Source: Agromyces subbeticus DSM 16689
GTDB taxonomy: Bacteria; Actinomycetota; Actinomycetes; Actinomycetales; Microbacteriaceae
DNA length: 64,000 nucleotides
Reading direction: 5' to 3'
Assembly: GCF_000421565.1 (NCBI RefSeq)
Contig: NZ_ATXG01000001.1
Span: 558,001 to 622,000 of the forward strand
The stretch's first letter is position 1. Each line of letters begins with the position of its first letter. The notes beneath the pieces were generated by a model. The model worked only from the letters and a program-made list of their open reading frames with translations. It had not been told where the DNA came from and did not search any database. Shown in pieces: positions 16,162-24,460 of this stretch. The translations under genes and the position numbers were made by a program.

Positions 16162-17703
16162 ATGACTGAGACGAACATGGCAGCGGAGGCCGCGCGCGTG
16201 GCGCCGCGCGACGAGCTGCGGCACGACGACGATCCGATCGTGACGGATGCCGCGACCGACGTCGAGGTGGCGGTGCGGCTCGCCGCGGCCTCCGGAGTCG
16301 ATCGCTCGTCGCGCGCCGATCGGGCCCGCTGGCTGACCGCTCTCGCCGACGCGATCGAGGCGCATCGCGACGAGCTCGTGGAGCTCGCCGGCGAAGAGAC
16401 CCACCTCGGTGCCGCACGTCTCTCAGGAGAGGTCACGCGCACCGCGACGCAGCTGCGCTTCTTCGCGGGCGTCGCCCTCGAGGGCTCGTACGTCGAGGCG
16501 ACGCTCGATGCGCCCGATGCCTCGCTCACCCCGCCCCGCGCCGACCTGCGCCGCATTCTGCGCCCGATCGGCGTCGTGGCGGTGTTCGCCGCATCCAACT
16601 TCCCGTTCGCGTTCTCGGTGCTCGGCAACGACACCGCTTCGGCGCTGGCCGCCGGATGCGCGGTCGTGGTCAAGGCGCATCCCGGCCATCCCCGACTCTC
16701 GCGGCGCGTCGCCGAGCTCGGGCGTGCGGCGCTGGCCGGCGCGGGCGCTCCGGCTTCGGCGCTCGCCCTCGTCGACGGCTTCGATGCGGGCACCGCGCTC
16801 GTGCGGCATCCGCTGGTCTCGGCCGTCGGCTTCACCGGCTCGACGCGCGGCGGCCGCGCGCTCTTCGATCTCGCCGCGGCACGGCCCGCGCCGATCCCGT
16901 TCTACGGCGAACTCGGCTCGATCAACCCGGTGGTCGTCACGTCGGCCGCGGCGGCTGCGGATGCCGCGGGCATCGCCTCGGGGCTCGCCGGCTCGTTCAC
17001 CCGCGACGGCGGTCAGTACTGCACGAAGCCCGGACTCGTGTTCGTGCCCGAGGGTGCCGGGTTCGAGCGCGAGCTTGCGACCGCGCTCACCGAGGCGCCG
17101 TCGCAGGCGCTGCTCACCGACGGCATCGCCGCGGCCCACGACACCGGGTCGGCGGCGCTCGTTGCCCGTGACGACGTCGAGTTCGTCTTCGCCGGCGAAC
17201 GGATAGCGGATGCCTCGACGCCCGTGATTGCCGCCGCGCCCGTCGTCGTCGCGACCTCGGCTGAGGCGTTCGTCGCAGCACATGAGGTGTTCCTCGAGGA
17301 GTGCTTCGGGCCGCTCACCGTGCTCGTGCGCTACGCCGATGCCGCATCGCTCGCCGCCGCGCTCGCGGTGCTCGAGGGGTCGCTGACCGGCACGATCCAG
17401 CACGCCCCGGGCGAAGACGTCGCCGAGCTGACCGTCGCGCTCGAACGCGTCGCCGGCCGGGTCGTGTTCAACGGCTGGCCGACGGGCGTCGCGATCGCGT
17501 GGGCTCAGCACCACGGCGGTTCGTGGCCCGCCTCCACCGCGTCGGTGCACAGCTCGGTCGGGGCGACGGCCATTCGCCGCTGGCTCGCGCCGATCGCCTA
17601 TCAAGACGCCCCGGCGAGCGTGCTGCCGCCCGAGCTCGCCGACGGCAATCCGCTCGGCATCCCCCGACGCGAAGACGGCGTGCTCATCTCCGCGCCTCAC
17701 TAG
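16162..17703 (+). CDS. Aldehyde dehydrogenase, 2,5-dioxovalerate (alpha-ketoglutarate semialdehyde) type
   Basis: 513 residues, the length of the NADP-dependent alpha-ketoglutarate semialdehyde dehydrogenase branch. Typical stretches are GVVAVFAASNFPFAFSVLGNDTASALAAGC, VVKAHPGHP, AVGFTGSTRGGRALFDLA, PIPFYGELGSINPVVV (catalytic Glu) and SFTRDGGQYCTKPGLVF (catalytic Cys). Enzymes of this branch finish the hydroxyproline and pentose/glucarate routes by making 2-oxoglutarate. GGAAGG precedes ATG 16162. The nearby epimerase and reductase genes fit a hydroxyproline role, but the enzymes making the semialdehyde are missing here. Confidence 0.85.
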   Translation: MTETNMAAEAARVAPRDELRHDDDPIVTDAATDVEVAVRLAAASGVDRSSRADRARWLTALADAIEAHRDELVELAGEETHLGAARLSGEVTRTATQLRFFAGVALEGSYVEATLDAPDASLTPPRADLRRILRPIGVVAVFAASNFPFAFSVLGNDTASALAAGCAVVVKAHPGHPRLSRRVAELGRAALAGAGAPASALALVDGFDAGTALVRHPLVSAVGFTGSTRGGRALFDLAAARPAPIPFYGELGSINPVVVTSAAAAADAAGIASGLAGSFTRDGGQYCTKPGLVFVPEGAGFERELATALTEAPSQALLTDGIAAAHDTGSAALVARDDVEFVFAGERIADASTPVIAAAPVVVATSAEAFVAAHEVFLEECFGPLTVLVRYADAASLAAALAVLEGSLTGTIQHAPGEDVAELTVALERVAGRVVFNGWPTGVAIAWAQHHGGSWPASTASVHSSVGATAIRRWLAPIAYQDAPASVLPPELADGNPLGIPRREDGVLISAPH

Positions 17704-17708
17704 CTGCT

Positions 17709-17743
17709 GACGAGGGGCCGGCCGCACGGGCCGCCCCCTCGTC
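17709..17743. terminator. Bidirectional terminator, aldehyde dehydrogenase / small membrane protein
   Basis: GACGAGGGG (17709-17717) pairs with CCCCTCGTC (17735-17743), with further pairing of GGCC parts inside. It lies between convergent genes ending at 17703 and 17758. Confidence 0.75.
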
Positions 17744-17757
17744 GTGTGTCGAGAACC

Positions 17758-18084
17758 TCAGTTGATGCCGGGTATGACGAGCCAGCGGTTGACGAGAATC
17801 AGCCAGAGCGCGATGAGCACGATCGCGGCGATCGTGATGCTCAGCCCAGTGCGACCGCGGACGATGAGTGCGACCACGAGCACGATCAGGGTCGCGATGC
17901 CGAGCACGAGCGAACCGAACGGGATGCCCGGCAGGAACAGCGAAAGTACGAACAGCGCCGCGACGATGACCTCGATGATGCCGACGATCGAGGTGCCGCG
18001 GCCGCGGAGGCGACGAATGCCGTCGATGAGCGCGAGCACACCGCCGACGAGAGCGATGACGAGAAGCCAGGACAGGGTGAACAC
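17758..18084 (-). CDS. Small four-helix membrane protein
   Basis: 108 residues made almost entirely of about four hydrophobic segments (LSWLLVIALVGGVLALIDGI, IVGIIEVIVAALFVLSLFL, LVLGIATLIVLVVALIV, ITIAAIVLIALWLILV) with a basic loop RRLRGRG. GTG 18084 is chosen because AAGGAA lies upstream and the frame beyond it codes for unlikely, Cys/Arg/Pro-rich sequence. No motif; function unknown. It is a common type of uncharacterised actinobacterial protein. Confidence 0.7.
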   Translation of the reverse strand: MFTLSWLLVIALVGGVLALIDGIRRLRGRGTSIVGIIEVIVAALFVLSLFLPGIPFGSLVLGIATLIVLVVALIVRGRTGLSITIAAIVLIALWLILVNRWLVIPGIN

Positions 18085-18395
18085 GGGTAGGGGGTTCCTT
18101 CCGATCGGTGTGGGGGAGCACCACGGCGACGGAGGGGACTCCATCGCCGCGGCCCAGCCTATCGACGGGCCCCTCTGCAGCTCGGGAGGGTTGCGCGGGG
18201 CGCTCGACCACGGTATGCCGCAAACGGAATGCGATCGCGGGCACGGACGGCGCGAGTTCCCGCCCGGCGGGGAATGAAACGCGGGGTAACGCCGTTTTCT
18301 CCACGGGCGAGGTCGTGATGGACTCGACTCGAAACCCGATCCCCGTGCACGGCACCACGTCGCGGGCACAGCACTCCCCACGAACGGAGCTCCAC
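18085..18395 (+). promoter_or_regulatory. 311-bp divergent spacer upstream of the cystine importer
   Basis: No gene. It holds the promoter region for the leftward membrane protein, the 15-mer ATGCCGCAAACGGAA at 18215-18229 (also found at 37091-37105) and the SigR-like promoter at 18271-18296. I looked for a SAM or other riboswitch core and saw none. Confidence 0.6.
18271..18296 (+). promoter_or_regulatory. SigR/SigH-type promoter of the cystine importer
   Basis: GGAAT (18271-18275), exactly 18 bases, GTT (18294-18296, as CGTT). This is the actinobacterial thiol-stress ECF sigma consensus GGAA(T/C)-N18-GTT. The start of transcription would be near 18302, leaving a leader of about 95 bases. 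The functional match (cystine uptake under disulphide stress) supports it. Confidence 0.6.
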
Positions 18396-19211
18396 ATGTC
18401 TCGCGCACCCCGCGTTCGCACCCTGCTCGGCCTCGCCGCAGCATCCGTCGCCCTCGTCACCCTCGCCGCCTGCTCGAGCGGCGCGCCGGCATCGAGCGAT
18501 GCCGCGAGCGACGACGAGTACGGACTCGTGAAGGCTGGAACGCTGACTGTCGCGACCGAGGGCACCTACCCGCCCTTCACATACCACGAGGGCGGCGCAG
18601 GCGAACTCGTCGGCTATGACGTCGAGATCGCCGAGGCCGTCGCCGAGAAGCTCGGCCTCGAGATCCAGTTCGAAGAGACGCAGTGGGACGCGATCTTCGC
18701 GGGTCTCGACGCCGGCCGCTTCGACGTCATCGCGAACCAGGTGTCGATCAACCCCGAGCGCGAAGAGAGCTACCTCTTCTCGACGCCGTACACGGTGTCG
18801 CCGAGCGTCGTCGTGGTGAACGAGGGCGATGACTCGATCTCGAGCTTTGAAGACCTCGAGGGCAAGACCACGGCGCAGTCGCTCACGAGCAACTTCTACC
18901 AGCTCGCCGTCGACGCGGGTGCGAACGTCGAGGCCGTCGAGGGCTGGGCGCAGGCCGTCGCCCTCCTCGAGCAGGGCCGAGTCGACGCGACCGTGAACGA
19001 CAAGCTCACCTACCTCGACTATCTCAAGCAGACGCCCGACGCCAAGCTCGCCGTGGCCGCCGAGACCGATCCGAGCGAGAGCGCCCTCACGTTCGCGAAA
19101 GACAAGACCGCACTCGTGAAGGCCGTCGACGAGGCACTCGCCGAACTCCGCGAGGAGGGCGTGCTCGCTGAGCTCGGCGAGAAGTACTTCGGCGAGGACG
19201 TCTCGCAGTAG
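18396..19211 (+). CDS. Cystine-type ABC transporter substrate-binding lipoprotein
   Basis: 271 residues. A signal peptide ends in the lipobox LAAC (about residues 24-27), so the mature protein is a lipid-anchored solute-binding protein of family 3. The core (LTVATEGTYPPFTYHE, GYDVEIAEAVAEKLG, FEETQWDAIFAGLDAGRFDVIANQVSINPER, FSTPYTVS) is that of L-cystine-binding proteins (FliY/TcyJ branch); the phrase DVIANQV is typical. It is first gene of a three-gene importer and separated from the permease by a 72-base hairpin, which usually gives the binding protein a higher mRNA level. Confidence 0.9.
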   Translation: MSRAPRVRTLLGLAAASVALVTLAACSSGAPASSDAASDDEYGLVKAGTLTVATEGTYPPFTYHEGGAGELVGYDVEIAEAVAEKLGLEIQFEETQWDAIFAGLDAGRFDVIANQVSINPEREESYLFSTPYTVSPSVVVVNEGDDSISSFEDLEGKTTAQSLTSNFYQLAVDAGANVEAVEGWAQAVALLEQGRVDATVNDKLTYLDYLKQTPDAKLAVAAETDPSESALTFAKDKTALVKAVDEALAELREEGVLAELGEKYFGEDVSQ

Positions 19212-19230
19212 CGCTCGACCGCAAACACCG

Positions 19231-19302
19231 GCGGATGCCGCGTTCCCCTGATTCGCACGGACGACAGCGTCCGAGTGGAATCATGGGGGGCGCGGCATCC
19301 GC
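19231..19302 (+). other. Long intercistronic hairpin in the cystine operon
   Basis: GCGGATGCCGCG (19231-19242) pairs with CGCGGCATCCGC (19291-19302), TGATTC with GAATCA, and CGGACG with CGTCCG, so the whole 72 bases fold into one interrupted stem. Position (between binding protein and permease) suggests mRNA stabilisation of the first gene. Confidence 0.75.
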
Positions 19303-19326
19303 CGTATTCCGGAAGGCGGTGAGGCG

Positions 19327-19989
19327 ATGACCGAGTGGCAGCTCGCGCTCGACTCGTTCTGGCCATTGTTCTGGGGCGGCATCAGCGGCACCATCCCGCT
19401 CGCAGTGGCCTCCTTCGCGCTCGGCCTCGTGCTCGCGCTCGGCGTCGCGCTCATGCGCATCAGCCGCAATCGGGTGCTGAGTGGCATCGCGAGGTTCTAC
19501 ATCTCGGTGATCCGCGGCACGCCGCTGCTCGTGCAACTGTTCGTGATCTTCTACGGCATGCCGTCGATCGGAATCACGATCGACCCGTGGCCGAGCGCGA
19601 TCATCGCATTCTCGCTCAACGTCGGCGGGTACGCGGCCGAGGTGATCAGGGCGGCGATCCTCTCGGTGCCGAAGGGGCAGTGGGAGGCCGGGTTCACGAT
19701 CGGCATGTCGCCGGGCACGACCCTCGTGCGGCTGATCCTGCCGCAGGCGGCTCGAGTGTCGGTGCCGCCGCTGTCGAACACCTTCATCTCGCTCGTGAAG
19801 GACACCTCGCTCGCCTCGCTCATCCTCGTGACAGAGATGTTCCGAGTGGCGCAGGAGATCGCCGCGTTCAGCCGCGAGTTCCTGCTCATCTACATCGAGG
19901 CTGCGCTCATCTACTGGCTGTTCTGCCTCGTGCTCTCGAGCGGGCAGAACCTGATCGAGAAGAGGTTGGATCGCTATGTCGCCCACTGA
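19327..19989 (+). CDS. Cystine-type ABC transporter permease
   Basis: 220 residues, about five membrane helices. The His/Glu/Gln-type polar amino acid permease signature is clear: [48 protein letters not shown] (EAA loop contacting the ATPase) and [35 protein letters not shown] lies upstream of ATG 19327. Its end overlaps the ATPase start by 14 bases. Confidence 0.92.
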   Translation: MTEWQLALDSFWPLFWGGISGTIPLAVASFALGLVLALGVALMRISRNRVLSGIARFYISVIRGTPLLVQLFVIFYGMPSIGITIDPWPSAIIAFSLNVGGYAAEVIRAAILSVPKGQWEAGFTIGMSPGTTLVRLILPQAARVSVPPLSNTFISLVKDTSLASLILVTEMFRVAQEIAAFSREFLLIYIEAALIYWLFCLVLSSGQNLIEKRLDRYVAH

Positions 19990-20809
19990 CGCCGACCCGC
20001 TCGCCCCGATCGCCGCGCCCGACGACTCCGTGCTGCTCACAGCCCGCGGCATCCGCAAGTCGTTCGGCGACAACGAGGTGCTGCGCTCGATCGACCTCGA
20101 GGTGCGGCGCGGCGAGGTCGTCGTGCTCATCGGCCCGAGCGGCTCGGGCAAGACCACCGTGCTGCGTTCGCTCAACGGGCTCGAGACGCCCGGCGGCGGC
20201 ACCATCGAGTTCGCCGACGGGCCGGTGCTCGACTTCGCGAAGCCGATCACGAAGGCGCAGCGCTACGCGCTTCGCGATCGATCGGCGATGGTCTTCCAGC
20301 AGCACAACCTCTTTCCGCACATGACCGTGCTGCAGAACGTGATCGAGGGCCCGATCCGGGTGCAGCGAGTGCCCAAGGCGCAAGCGATCGCTGAGGCATC
20401 CGCTCTGCTCGACCGGGTCGGCCTCGCCGAGAAGCGCGACGCCTACCCGTTCGAGCTCTCGGGCGGGCAGCAGCAGCGGGTGGGCATCGTGCGAGCGCTC
20501 GCCTTGAAGCCGCAGGTGCTGCTCTTCGACGAGCCGACGAGCGCGCTCGACCCCGAACTCGTGGGCGAGGTGCTGCAGGTGATCAAGGAGCTCGCCGACG
20601 AGGGCTGGACCATGGTGGTCGTCACGCACGAGCTGAGTTTCGCCCGGCAGGCGGCCGACGAGGTGCTCTTCATGGACGGCGGCGTCGTGGTCGAGCGCGG
20701 CGAGCCCGGCACGATCTTCACCAACCCGACGCACGAGCGCACGCGGCGGTTCCTCGACCGCATCCTGCGGCCGCTCGAGGATGGCGGCGAGGCTCCGCCG
20801 GTCGAGTAG
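19976..20809 (+). CDS. Cystine-type ABC transporter ATP-binding protein
   Basis: 277 residues with Walker [11 protein letters not shown]-loop [18 protein letters not shown], signature LSGGQQQRV, Walker [15 protein letters not shown] and the His switch VVTHE. It energises import through the preceding permease. The last four residues and stop (PPVE, TAG) come from the left edge of a GGTCGAGTAG repeat copy, so the original C-terminus has been changed or trimmed by the element. Confidence 0.93.
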   Translation: MSPTDADPLAPIAAPDDSVLLTARGIRKSFGDNEVLRSIDLEVRRGEVVVLIGPSGSGKTTVLRSLNGLETPGGGTIEFADGPVLDFAKPITKAQRYALRDRSAMVFQQHNLFPHMTVLQNVIEGPIRVQRVPKAQAIAEASALLDRVGLAEKRDAYPFELSGGQQQRVGIVRALALKPQVLLFDEPTSALDPELVGEVLQVIKELADEGWTMVVVTHELSFARQAADEVLFMDGGVVVERGEPGTIFTNPTHERTRRFLDRILRPLEDGGEAPPVE

Positions 20810-20872
20810 CGGAGCGTATCGAGACCCGCATTCAGGTCTCGATACGGCGCTGGCGCGCCTACTCGACCGGCG
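20798..20872. repeat. GGTCGAGTAG inverted repeat, copy 3 (after the cystine operon)
   Basis: Starts as CCGGTCGAGTAG and ends CTACTCGACCGG, with inner arms CGTATCGAGACC / GGTCTCGATACG. It carries the TAG stop of the ATPase gene (20807-20809) and may act as the operon's terminator. Confidence 0.95.
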
Positions 20873-20906
20873 GCGCTCGTCGCGGCACGCCCGCTAGCGT
20901 TGAAGC

Positions 20907-21656
20907 ATGGCCGGCTCGCGACGCACCAGCGCTGACGGGCAGCAGCGGGCGCGGCGGGCGCTCGGAGTCTTCCGGCTGCTGGTCGCGGTGCTCGAGATCG
21001 CCGCGCTGGTCGGCAACTTCCAGTACGTGCTCGGCTTCCGGCTCTTCGCGACCGCCAACTTCTTCAGCTACTTCACGGTGCAATCGGCGTTCGCGGCGGT
21101 CGTCACGCTCGGCATCGCCGGCGCGTTCGCGCTCTTCGCCCCGCGCGACCCCGCGTGGCTCGGGGTGCTGCGCACCATGGTCACGGTCTACGTGCTCGTC
21201 TCGGGCATCGTGTTCGCGATCATCGTCGCGCAGGCGTCGACCCGCGACTACCGCATGGACGTGCCGTGGTCGGACACCGTGCTGCACTTCGTGGTGCCGG
21301 CGCTCGCCGTGGCCGCGTGGACCGCCGACAGCATCATGGCCGTGAACCCGCGGGTGCCGTGGTCGACCGCCGGCTGGGTGCTCGTGTTCCCGTCGATCTG
21401 GCTCGTCTACACGTTGCTTCGCGGCGCCGACATCGGCTGGTACCCGTACTTCTTCCTCGACGAGGCACAGGTCGGTGGCCCCGTGGGCGTCGCCATCTAC
21501 TGCCTGCTCGTGCTCGTGATCTTCGTGTCGCTGACGGCGGGGCTCGTTGCCATCAATCGAGCGTTGTGGCGAAGGGCGCGAGCGCCTCGAGCACCGCTGC
21601 CTGGAACGCCTGATCGTCGAGTGCTTCGAGCCGAGTCGCCTGCCCTGCGGCGATGA
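20907..21656 (+). CDS. Pr6Pr-like (FAR-17a/AIG1 superfamily-type) membrane protein
   Basis: 249 residues, about six membrane segments. It has FRLLVAVLEIAALVGN, ATANFFSYFTVQSAF, a central conserved WSDTVLHFVVPALAVAAW (histidine in a helix) and a W(Y/P)YFFLD-type end, as in actinobacterial Pr6Pr proteins. A second, divergent copy lies at 60552-61256 with the same plan (NFFSFFTILSNALS, LHVWAPLYVVLDW, WYPYPFLNP). The family's fold in eukaryotes includes fatty-acid-ester hydrolases; function in bacteria is unknown. ATG 20907 has TAGCGT six bases upstream (leaderless). The last 100 bases overlap the convergent amine oxidase gene. Confidence 0.8.
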   Translation: MAGSRRTSADGQQRARRALGVFRLLVAVLEIAALVGNFQYVLGFRLFATANFFSYFTVQSAFAAVVTLGIAGAFALFAPRDPAWLGVLRTMVTVYVLVSGIVFAIIVAQASTRDYRMDVPWSDTVLHFVVPALAVAAWTADSIMAVNPRVPWSTAGWVLVFPSIWLVYTLLRGADIGWYPYFFLDEAQVGGPVGVAIYCLLVLVIFVSLTAGLVAINRALWRRARAPRAPLPGTPDRRVLRAESPALRR

Positions 21657-23082
21657 GGCCGACGAGCACGGGCTCGCCGGTCGCAGCGCCGACATCGATC
21701 CACGCGGCCACGGGGGAGGGCGCCCCGACGACGGTCAGCACCTCGACGGTCGGGGTCTCGTCGGGGTCTTCGGGTTCGCCGCCCGGGCCGTCGAAGTCGC
21801 CATCGGGCGAACCGGGTGCGCCCGTGGCATCCGCTCGCCAGAACGCCTCGTCGAAGCGCAGCCAGACCGTGTCGACGACTCCCATGCCGAGCATGGCGAT
21901 CGCCCGCTGGTGCATGAGCGGCAGGGCGGGGCTGAAGCGCACGGTGTCGGTCTTGAGCACGCCGAGCGGCACCGTGACGATCGCCCGATCGACGTTGAGG
22001 GACTCGCCGGAATCGAGCCGCAGGCTCACTCGGCGATCGTTGTAGGCGATGCGCGTGACGACGCTCGATACGGCGATGTCGAGGGGCTTCGCGAGCTCGT
22101 CGACGTAGTCGGCGAGGCGACCGGTGATGAGGTTGCCGAGACGCTGCAGGCGGCGCGGGTCGTAGCGGCCGGCGGACACCGCGGATGTCGCTGCACCGGT
22201 CGACGGTTCGACGCCGCTGCGGATGGTGTGCGCGAGCCAGTCGGCAGGGCTCACGCCCGTGGCGTCGGGCGAGGACGACAGTGGTGCGGCGCCCGAGCCG
22301 GCGAGTGCGGCCGCGAGCGAGACGTCGGCCGGCTGCTCGCTCGCCCACTGCTGGGCGGTCGCGATCGCGTTGGGCCCCGTCGCCGGGATCGGCACGCGGG
22401 CGCCCTCGGCGGTGGTGGCCGAGAGGTCGGGAACGAAGGGCACGGTGTCGACGGATGCCTCGTGCATGGCGTCGAGCAGGGCCGCGTCGTCGCCCGCGAA
22501 CACCGTGCCGAGCTCGATCGGCGTGTCGAATCCCGCGGCGTCGACGGAGTGCGCCCGCCCGCCGAGCCGGTCGCGCGCCTCGATCACGACGACCTCGAAG
22601 CCGGCGTCGACGAGTTCGCGCGCCGCCGTGAGGCCCGCGATGCCGGCGCCGATCACGGCCACGCGTTCGCCCGGTTCGCCCAGGCGGGCGATGTCGTCGG
22701 CGGCGCGCAGCCCCGATGCTCGCGCGCCCTCGAGCGTGCCTGGGGCGTCGGCATCGGTCGCCTCGCCGGAGATGACGATGCGCTCGCCGACCGGTTCGCC
22801 GAGCCGCTCGCGCAACTCGGTCGGGGCACCGACGGCGTCGAAGCTGAACGCGCCTCGCGCGAACGGGTCGCGGCCCCAGCGCGAGCGCCGCATCGCGGTC
22901 GGCAGCGGCACGCCGTTCGTCGGCGAGGGCGGAGTCGTGGTCGGCGCCGCGGTCGTCGGCACGGGGCTCGGGCCGGGCTCCGACCAGGTGCAGCTCGCGA
23001 GAGCGAGCGTCGCGATGCCCGAGAACGAGGCGGCGAGAAAGGTTCGCCGGCCGATGCCGCCGGGCGCCGCCCGAGAGTCCAT
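21553..23082 (-). CDS. Exported FAD-dependent amine oxidase (Tat lipoprotein)
   Basis: 509 residues. The N-terminus GRRTFLAASFSGIATLALASC has a twin-arginine motif followed by a lipobox Cys, then a Pro/Thr linker, so the folded flavoprotein is probably exported by Tat and lipid-anchored outside. The FAD site VIGAGIAGLTAARELVDAGFEVVVIEARDRLGGRA (about residues 127-161, listed in parts) and the FAD-contacting AIVTVPLGVLK and the C-terminal DVGAATGEPVLVGLIAAGQA point to a flavin monoamine oxidase fold. ATG 23082 has TAGCCT seven bases upstream. Substrate unknown. It follows the aminotransferase genes on the same strand (49 bp gap). Confidence 0.82.
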   Translation of the reverse strand: MDSRAAPGGIGRRTFLAASFSGIATLALASCTWSEPGPSPVPTTAAPTTTPPSPTNGVPLPTAMRRSRWGRDPFARGAFSFDAVGAPTELRERLGEPVGERIVISGEATDADAPGTLEGARASGLRAADDIARLGEPGERVAVIGAGIAGLTAARELVDAGFEVVVIEARDRLGGRAHSVDAAGFDTPIELGTVFAGDDAALLDAMHEASVDTVPFVPDLSATTAEGARVPIPATGPNAIATAQQWASEQPADVSLAAALAGSGAAPLSSSPDATGVSPADWLAHTIRSGVEPSTGAATSAVSAGRYDPRRLQRLGNLITGRLADYVDELAKPLDIAVSSVVTRIAYNDRRVSLRLDSGESLNVDRAIVTVPLGVLKTDTVRFSPALPLMHQRAIAMLGMGVVDTVWLRFDEAFWRADATGAPGSPDGDFDGPGGEPEDPDETPTVEVLTVVGAPSPVAAWIDVGAATGEPVLVGLIAAGQATRLEALDDQAFQAAVLEALAPFATTLD

Positions 23083-23131
23083 GTGATTCAGGCTAGCCGA
23101 CGGCCCGGCACCCGGGAGGTTGCGGGCTCGC

Positions 23132-24337
23132 TCACGCGGAGATCGACGGGTCCACCGCGCGGAATGCGGTCGCGAATCGCGGCAGGCTCGCCTCGATGGT
23201 CTCCATCGTCGCCGTGAGGCAGATCCGGAAGAAGCCGGGTGTCTCGAACATCCGGCCCGGCAGCACGAGCACGCCCTCGCGGTCGAGCGCCGCGGCGAAG
23301 GCGGCATCATCGCCGATCGGTGACTCGGGGAACAGGTAGAACGTGCCCTCGGGCACCGTGACTCGATAGCCGATGTCGCGGAGGGCGGCCACCATGACGT
23401 CGCGCTTGCGCTGGAAGAGCGGGAGGTCGAATTCCAATGTCTCGAGCTGGGGGAGCGCATACTGCATCGAGGCGTTGGGGAAGAGCCATCCGCCGGTGAT
23501 CTGGATCGCCTCGATCGCGTTGCGCAGCAGCTCACGGTCGGGCATCGTCGGTGGCACCGCGAGGTAGCCCATGCGCTCACCCGGTGAGAGCAGCGTCTTG
23601 CCATAGCTGTAGGCGAGGAAGCTCCAGGCGTAGAACTCGACCGGGCTGCGGAACCGCGTGCCGTCGAACACGATGCGGTTGTAGGCCTCATCGGAGATGA
23701 GGAAGATGCGGCGGCCGTTGCGCTCGGAGGCGGCATCGAGCAGGGCGCCGAGCCGCTCGAGCGTCTCGACGGGGTAGATGCGGCCGGTCGGGTTGTTCGG
23801 GCTGTTGACGATCACGATACGCGTGCGGGGCGTGATCGCTTCTGTGATCGCGTCGAGGTCGAGGTCGAAGGTCGTGCGATCGATCGGCACCTTCACCGGC
23901 ACGAGGCCGGCCTCGCGAACGAGTCCCTCGTAGAGGAACCACGGCGGCAGGCTGTACACGACCTCGTCGCCGACATCGCCGACGATCTTGAGGGCGGTCG
24001 ATATCGCCGCGAATCCGCCCGTCGTGAGGTGCACGTCCTCGTTCTCGAACGGGATGCCGACATGCCGTCGCAGAGATTCGGTGGCGGCCGCGATCGCCCC
24101 CGCGTCACCGAAGTTGTATGCGAACCATAGCTCGTGCTGCGGGATCAGCGCCTCTCGAAGGATCTCGACGTACGCCGCAGACGGCTGGTCGTGCGGGTCG
24201 CCGAAGGTGAAGTCGAGCACGCCGGGCTCGTGCCGGCGGCGCTCGTATCCCGAACGTCGATAGAACTCGTACAGCAGCTGGAACGGCGTCGCGCCCTCGA
24301 CGTTCGCAACGCGATCGGAAGTGAGTCGTTCATCCAT
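23132..24337 (-). CDS. Class I/II PLP-dependent aminotransferase
   Basis: 401 residues of the aspartate-aminotransferase fold. Visible landmarks: LDFTFGDPHDQPS, TTGGFAAISTAL, IVNSPNNPTGRIYP, ISDEAYNRIVFDG and the PLP Lys in YSYGKTLLSPGERMGYLA. GAGGGAAG lies upstream of the ATG. The exact substrate cannot be read from the sequence. It follows the class III aminotransferase gene with a strong hairpin between them (24412-24450). Confidence 0.88.
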   Translation of the reverse strand: MDERLTSDRVANVEGATPFQLLYEFYRRSGYERRRHEPGVLDFTFGDPHDQPSAAYVEILREALIPQHELWFAYNFGDAGAIAAATESLRRHVGIPFENEDVHLTTGGFAAISTALKIVGDVGDEVVYSLPPWFLYEGLVREAGLVPVKVPIDRTTFDLDLDAITEAITPRTRIVIVNSPNNPTGRIYPVETLERLGALLDAASERNGRRIFLISDEAYNRIVFDGTRFRSPVEFYAWSFLAYSYGKTLLSPGERMGYLAVPPTMPDRELLRNAIEAIQITGGWLFPNASMQYALPQLETLEFDLPLFQRKRDVMVAALRDIGYRVTVPEGTFYLFPESPIGDDAAFAAALDREGVLVLPGRMFETPGFFRICLTATMETIEASLPRFATAFRAVDPSISA

Positions 24338-24411
24338 GAGCGCTTCCCTCGGGTTCTGGGAGGCTCCGTCGGCACGGAGACCCCGTGAATGCCGCCATGG
24401 TACTCCGCAGA

Positions 24412-24450
24412 GAGGCCCGCGTCCTCGGGGAGAGCCCGGGCGCGGGCCTC
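24412..24450 (-). terminator. Terminator after the class III aminotransferase gene
   Basis: GAGGCCCGCG (24412-24421) pairs with CGCGGGCCTC (24441-24450), with a GGG/CCC-containing loop, 10 bases past the stop at 24461. Confidence 0.65.
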
Positions 24451-24460
24451 AGTGCAGTCG

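Noticed and set aside
18085-18395. Riboswitch in the leader of the cystine importer
   Set aside because: I looked for SAM- or glycine-type cores and conserved junctions and found none; the SigR-like promoter leaves only about 95 bases of leader.
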